Positions 60,050 through 64,000 of a stretch of 64,000 nt of DNA are shown piece by piece. The DNA is taken from contig CANUEZ040000024.1 of NCBI GenBank assembly GCA_948099385.1, positions 26,075,001-26,139,000 of the forward strand, in the 5' to 3' direction. This DNA is from Fasciola hepatica. Lineage: Eukaryota; Platyhelminthes; Trematoda; Plagiorchiida; Fasciolidae. A program made the position numbers and the translations under genes. How positions within the stretch are numbered: position 1 is the first letter of the stretch; each line of letters opens with the position of its first letter. Below the pieces are notes generated by a model that worked only from the letters and a program-made list of their open reading frames with translations, did not search any database and was not told the origin of the DNA.

Positions 60050-62170
60050 GTTATTTGCACATTGCAAAGTATGACAAGTAGGTGGACAGAAGACTTGACG
60101 ATACGTCGAAATGGGACTTCGGAGGTAAAATGCAATGAATAAACCCGCTCATATGGTAGCAAAATTTATTCAAGGAATGTGGACTGGATCGGTCCAAGGA
60201 AGGAAACAACATATCCGATGGGTGAGGGAAAAATTTAGTGCGGTGATAGAGGAAACGGCCGAGGAAAATCGATGAGCTTTTGGCGAACTGTCTTCTTGCA
60301 GTAGCTTTGTCATGGAGTATCAAAATGGAAATGGCAGTATGAAGGTACGTGGGTCGTGGGCGCCCTACATGTAATTGCAAAGCCAGACAGAGTGCAAAGG
60401 TGATGATAGAGTGGTGGAATAACAATTTTGCCGATGGCCATTTTGATGGTCGGATCACTCGATAAAGTTAGAAAGACAGACACAAAACCAATGAGTCCGA
60501 GAAGAGGAACGGCTATGGGGCATTGGGTACAGAATGAAGAATATCAATCAGCCGAAAAAGCGGCAGTAGATGCCAGATAGATACCGGATAATTCCGTCGT
60601 ACAGCAAACGGGTGACATCTGAAAGGAGAAAAGACTATGAAAGTGCTGATTGAGAGAGAGGTCGGAGGAAGACAGGTGGGCAAGCAGCGAATTCTTTACT
60701 GAATATTAGGTTAGTGAGAAATATCAGTACGAAGATGGATATTTGGTGATAAATAAATATATAATGCGTAACTTTAGCAAATACAAAGGCGCTTAGTTTG
60801 CAGAAGTGATGGTAGAATGGATGATAAGTAAGCGCAAGTCAAAAAATAAACGTTGTGTTAAGTGAACCACAGAATAATGACTGATGAATGAGGCAGCATA
60901 AGGTGTGTCCGAGAAAACAGCATGAAAAAAGCAACGGCTACAGAATAAAAGAAATCTGCAGGCGAAAATAGTGGAAAATGGAGGCTGGTTACCGACTAAA
61001 TCAGTTATATATCAAACGAATGGCACATCTGGAGACAGAAGGACACTGTTAGGGTGATGATGAAGGGGGCTGGGGGAACACAGTTGAGCACTCAGCGATT
61101 TGTTCACCGTGGAATAGGTGGGTAATAATGTTTCAACTGAAGGGTAACAACTGGGTGGTGCATCGACTCGAGATACCTTGTGCGGCAATTGTTGGAGAGA
61201 ATTTCATGCAAAGGTGATGACACATTAGGTGGAAGGCAAGTGTACAGCTTTTGATATCCATTCTGTCAGGTGTGTAATGTGAAGTTGCAGAGGCAAGGCT
61301 ACATGACAATCATACTTGGGATGAACAAATATGGAGAAAACATGGTGCTGTTTAAGATTAGGGTAAAGCTATGGAGCAGCACTGGGTAGGCGGACCATTG
61401 GACAGACTTAAAGAGCAGTTAATAGCTGGCCACATCACTGACAACTGGAGGGCTGTGAAAAGGTATTTCAATGCGGGACATCTTTTGGTGGTTTTAGTGA
61501 AGGAATAAAGAGCGACAATAAATGTGTTAATGTTTGAATACTAGTAGTGAGTTCTAACGTGGGGAGTGGACACTTTTACTGATTGGACTGAAGTGTAGTC
61601 TAATGTGAAGCTCAGGGAAGGTAGACAATGAAGCACACGCCGAATTCGGTGGATATTTATATAAGCAATCATTGCGTGCCAAGGTAAAAGTGGGAAGATA
61701 GATGAAAGCTATGCGTTTCCAGTAGGTAAACGAGGTGGTAGGTTTTACTGGGTGGGAAGAAGCTGAGTGATATTGTCAATATTTAGGTGAGCTTGATGAA
61801 AAACCAGCGACAGCCGGAGACAGGGTGAATGACAGGGTTGTGGCGCCAATATAAGCATAAAAATGGTGCACTGAAAGCCGCAAGTAGTGCTTTGGGATGA
61901 AACTGACTGTGCGGTGGACACCCAACCTGAGAACCATTTCTGGTTACAGGAAGCGCAACTCACAAACCTAGTTTCGCCTGTACATAAATGCAAACATCCT
62001 GCCCGCCAAACCTGAGTCGGCCAAAGCGATGGATCTGACAGTGTCCCGCACCGCTGTGATTGGGATCAGTTGTGTCAGTGTGGTGAGTTCAAGTGGTCGA
62101 GGATCTGGTGACCATGTTTTGGGGATCCTGGAGGGTGAACTCGGTGCGAAAGTTCCAAGTTATCATTCAT
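60050..62170 (-). repeat. Family R copy 2: long strand-asymmetric dispersed repeat
   Basis: On the minus strand this reads like 32.05-34.85 kb on the plus strand: first the mixed-composition module (62,170 down to about 61,890, with GGTGCGGGACACTGTC, GCGAAACTAGG and TTCTCAGGTTGGG), then a long pyrimidine-rich tract. Near the far end, GACTCATTGG through GAGTGATCCGACC corresponds to 34.32-34.37 kb, and CTATCACCGCAC through TTTCCCTCACCC corresponds to about 34.57-34.6 kb. It is shorter than copy 1 by roughly 0.7 kb. It has no coding capacity; the minus frame at 61745-61993 follows the module and composition. Confidence 0.7.
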
Positions 62171-64000
62171 GAAATAGATTGACCGAGAATCGTCCTTAGG
62201 ACGTAGGTTCTGGAGGCGAGATAGAGAGGCTGCACTCTGGCAGTTCCAACAAGTGCTGGCTCAGGGCAAAACGTTAAACAACAAGGTCATTTAATAAACC
62301 GGGTGAGTCGTGAAACTAACTATAACGGGACTGGGTTGTTGTAACGGTCAAGGCCAGATGGTGTGATTGAACGATGAACTGGAAGAAAAATAGAACGGGT
62401 CTAACGACAAACCATCCTGGGGCTTAGTTTGAATCCCCAGTGGGACAAGAATACAGGGATGCACAAACTCGAGTGAGAGCGATCTTGTACAAAGCAATTA
62501 CGGATACCGTGGGGGAGAGTGCAGTGGCAAGAGACTGTTACGAGCCAATGATAGGGTTTTTGATTAGAGACACGGCAATCGACTGTTGACAGATGACAAG
62601 GTTGTAGAAAGAACTTGTTTTAGAAGGTAGTTGAAAGTTTTGGACCTGTCGGGATTTAAAGAGTGGGGTGTGAGACTTTTCTCAAAAATGGAACTCATAT
62701 GAAGTCAGGTTTCGGAGAGATTAGCCAAAAGTCAGGTCCTGTACCAAAATTCAGACCTAAGACATAGAGTGGCCGTTACCGCTAAAGCATCATCAACGGT
62801 GAAGTGAAGTGCTATTGACGTTATAAACTGGATAGGAGGTAAACATTGACGAATTTCAATGGCGAGATTGTTTAAGAGTCCGGATTGATCCAACAATAAG
62901 GAAATTTATCTTGGGACTTGCCCAGACTTTGGAAAAACGGGGCCTATAATTCTATGACGGAGAGGGCAGTGAGTGGCCGAATGGAAAATTTGTGTGCCAC
63001 TAGAGAAAAATGCGAGGGGTGGATAAGCCTTCTTTTATTACATGCTTGCACATGAGTGTATCGGGGGAAGTATTGGCTCCATAGACACGAAACCCCGCTG
63101 CACCATTTTGATAACCACCTTCCAAACACTGAGACTTGGAATAGAAAACCACATAGTGTTCCAACAAGTTAGGTTTCGTAATGATTCGGGCGACAAGGAG
63201 TTACCGTCTGCCACCAAAGCAGAACGGCGATGGCGGGGACTCTAATCTCGTAACCATCAGGTGGTTAGCAAACGCTCCAAACCACTCGACAACCATCGGC
63301 CTACGGAGGAGGCAAAGACTAAGTCTCATACAGCGTAGGCGTAGAGGTTCAGTGTCAAGGACAGCACAACGCTGTCTATAGCTGGGCGTTGTGTAATAAC
63401 CAAAGGGTTTCCCAGTGAATGAGCGCTGTAGGAGGTTTCTATCACGCGGCTTAAGCAGTCAGCGGGAAAATCCCATGGACTTCTCCGCTTTAGAGGCTTG
63501 GAAAGATGGATTTTTCAGAAAGTTTAGGATGCACGAGTGGTCCAACCCAAGATTTTGTGCTGATGAGTTGTGGTTGATAGGCAGGTTGTATATTGGAAAA
63601 TAGTGAGCATAAACAACGTGGCAAGCAAGCTGGTTTCCAATTATTCGTACTCATACCAGTACAACACAAAATAAGATCGAAGAATGACAATACAAATCTG
63701 TCTCCGCACTTGCGTGAGTGGATGTGAAATTGATCACAATGTGGAAAATAGTTCATAGTTTTGGAAAATAGTTCATAGGGACTTGAAAACGCCGTCAGCA
63801 AGGGACAGTTCTGAACAAGGTGTCCTACTTTTCTAGAATGGCGTCACTGGTGACTGCGTTTTAGTTAGAGCTGTGTGTTGGAAATTGCGCGGGCAAGGTT
63901 TCATGGAGAAAATTCACGTACATTCTTTTGTTATTAGCAAATGAGGGAGGGACACCGTGACGTATTACAGGGAAGATATCACAGGAGTACACTAAGACTG
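62171..64000. other. Unassigned sequence at the window end
   Basis: Purine-rich to about 62.9 kb, then ordinary composition. Frames at 63042-63245, 63181-63381 and 63490-63801 have no recognised family. A two-unit tandem repeat lies at 63742-63778. Confidence 0.4.
63742..63778 (+). repeat. Two-unit tandem repeat, period 20 bp
   Basis: The 17-bp word TGGAAAATAGTTCATAG occurs at 63742-63758 and again, unchanged, at 63762-63778, separated by TTT. Confidence 0.95.

Overview
The window looks like repeat-rich, non-coding nuclear DNA of a metazoan. The recognisable genes are all decayed retrotransposon genes: two CR1-type LINEs, one BEL/Pao element, one Ty3/Gypsy element and possibly a Penelope-like fragment. 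No bacterial gene organisation, rRNA, tRNA or CRISPR array was found, and no host gene with convincing exons. This mix of families, and the wording of the decayed protein motifs, reminds me of parasitic flatworms (diphyllobothriid-type tapeworms). That placement is an inference; no sequence search was possible.

Layout: 1-11.3 kb holds no recognisable gene. LINE A lies on the minus strand at about 11.85-14.2 kb, possibly reaching 14.9 kb. 14.9-20 kb is unassigned. 20-21.8 kb is a block with purines strongly on the plus strand. 24.3-27.2 kb is poor in G on the plus strand. 27.2-32 kb is unassigned. 32-34.9 kb is a pyrimidine-rich long repeat called here family R, with an inverted second copy at 60-62.2 kb.

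The most striking structure lies at 37.7-51.6 kb. Two 1,387-bp inverted arms (37687-39073 and 50191-51577) match with no indels and only one mismatch found by reading. They enclose about 11.1 kb holding a BEL/Pao element on the minus strand and a Ty3/Gypsy element on the plus strand, arranged head to head so that each element's 3' end faces an arm. Just inside the arms is a second inverted pair of 74 bp with four mismatches, all transitions; on the left it is displaced by 895 bp of sequence missing from the right. The arms look young while the elements they enclose are heavily decayed, so the arms appear to have been duplicated, inserted or gene-converted recently.

LINE B lies on the minus strand at about 52.0-55.1 kb. 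55.5-58.6 kb is unassigned. A weak Penelope-like fragment lies at 58.6-59.3 kb. The last 1.8 kb holds nothing recognised.

All retroelement genes carry stops and frameshifts, and several catalytic motifs are lost (LINE A GDCN and NKSDQ; LINE B GDPN, GKSEH and PDDV; Gypsy QIDY; Pao with most of the RT palm missing), so none is expected to be active. Many open frames here begin at TTG or GTG, which are not normal nuclear start codons, and were not accepted as genes on length alone.
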